Shown here one piece after another: positions 63,874-64,000 of a stretch of 64,000 nt of DNA (position 1 is its first letter; the number at the start of each line of letters is the position of its first letter). The translations under genes and the position numbers were made by a program. Source of the DNA: an uncultured bacterium. GTDB taxonomy: Bacteria > DUMJ01. The notes below the pieces were generated by a model. It was given only the letters and a program-made list of their open reading frames with translations, made no database searches and was not told the origin of the DNA. The DNA is taken from NCBI GenBank assembly GCA_937958695.1, contig CALGNK010000011.1, forward strand, positions 82,694-146,693, given 5' to 3'.

Positions 63874-64000
63874 CTACAATACATCTCCTTTTGTGATGAA
63901 TGATGACAACCTTCGGTAAGCTCTTCTAATTTATCCTCTTTAAATGCAGATATTATATCCTTTAATATTTCAGTATTAGATCTGAGTACTGCTATTTTTG
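63870..64000 (-). CDS. C-terminal end of a protein, possibly NifX/NifB-family
   Basis: The last 42 residues of a gene that begins beyond the window. SNTEILKDIISAFKEDKLEE followed by LTEGCHH resembles the C-terminus of the dinitrogenase iron-molybdenum cofactor-binding (NifX/NifB-like) family, often found next to DUF5320 and DGC genes. The call is tentative because only the tail is visible. Confidence 0.45.
   Translation of the reverse strand, partial: KIAVLRSNTEILKDIISAFKEDKLEELTEGCHHSSQKEMYCR

Overview
The window is an AT-rich bacterial chromosome segment with strong use of AGA/AGG arginine and ATA isoleucine codons. It carries a replication origin (dnaA, DnaA boxes, dnaN, S4-domain gene, recF, dciA-like gene) near its right end. 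Inferred lifestyle: an anaerobic, probably thermophilic, saccharolytic bacterium. Supporting features are several carbohydrate/oligopeptide-type ABC importers, a 4Fe-4S aldo/keto reductase, GTP-type PEP carboxykinase, ferredoxin and Hdr-like proteins, and cobalamin synthesis. The phylum cannot be fixed from sequence reading alone; lineages such as Dictyoglomota, Atribacterota or Thermotogota would fit.

Layout. 1-893 is the end of a peptide/oligosaccharide ABC permease gene, frameshifted in an (AT)6 run. 924-11286 is one long minus-strand catabolic operon: a MalFG-type sugar ABC importer, two RraA-family proteins, a GntR/FCD repressor, a Ldh2-type dehydrogenase, an iron alcohol dehydrogenase, a hydroxyacid dehydrogenase, an aldehyde dehydrogenase and a PPC-domain protein. 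Its promoter carries an 18-bp palindrome that fits a GntR/FCD operator. 11403-12390 is a graveyard with a transposase N-terminus, a decayed MNT/HEPN pair and a gene fragment. 12419-19356 holds a secreted repeat protein and a cobalamin region (btuF, cbiP, cbiB, cobD, pduX-like kinase) under a B12 riboswitch.

19407-34139 is a large plus-strand cluster: a ROK regulator, a family-5 ABC importer and nine enzymes (BNR/sialidase-like, URO-D family, SDR, three Gfo/Idh/MocA proteins, HpcH-type aldolase, DegT aminotransferase, neutral-ceramidase-like hydrolase). I recognise no described pathway with this set; it is the best candidate for an undescribed system. 34232-36192 encodes cell-wall proteins (SH3 protein, LytR_C-L,D-transpeptidase). 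An intact HepT/MntA-type pair and a CPBP protease pseudogene follow. 37768-42886 encodes a second family-5 binding protein, a DUF6259-like putative glycosidase and a NamZ-type N-acetylmuramidase, which suggests muropeptide or amino-sugar use.

42878-57274 is mixed housekeeping and accessory sequence: HIT protein, uridine-kinase-like protein, OsmC, aldo/keto reductase, PckG, acid-sugar kinase, a lipoprotein gene with an in-frame amber codon, an ArsR-ferredoxin-Hdr-like-hydantoinase operon, a GH51 arabinofuranosidase, and MATE with MarR. 57361-61706 is the origin region. 61817-64000 is a minus-strand operon with a PadR regulator, a DGC-domain protein, two half-size permeases and a DUF5320-like protein.

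A window-wide pattern: each of the four solute-binding-protein genes is followed at once by its own perfect GC-rich palindrome before the next cistron.
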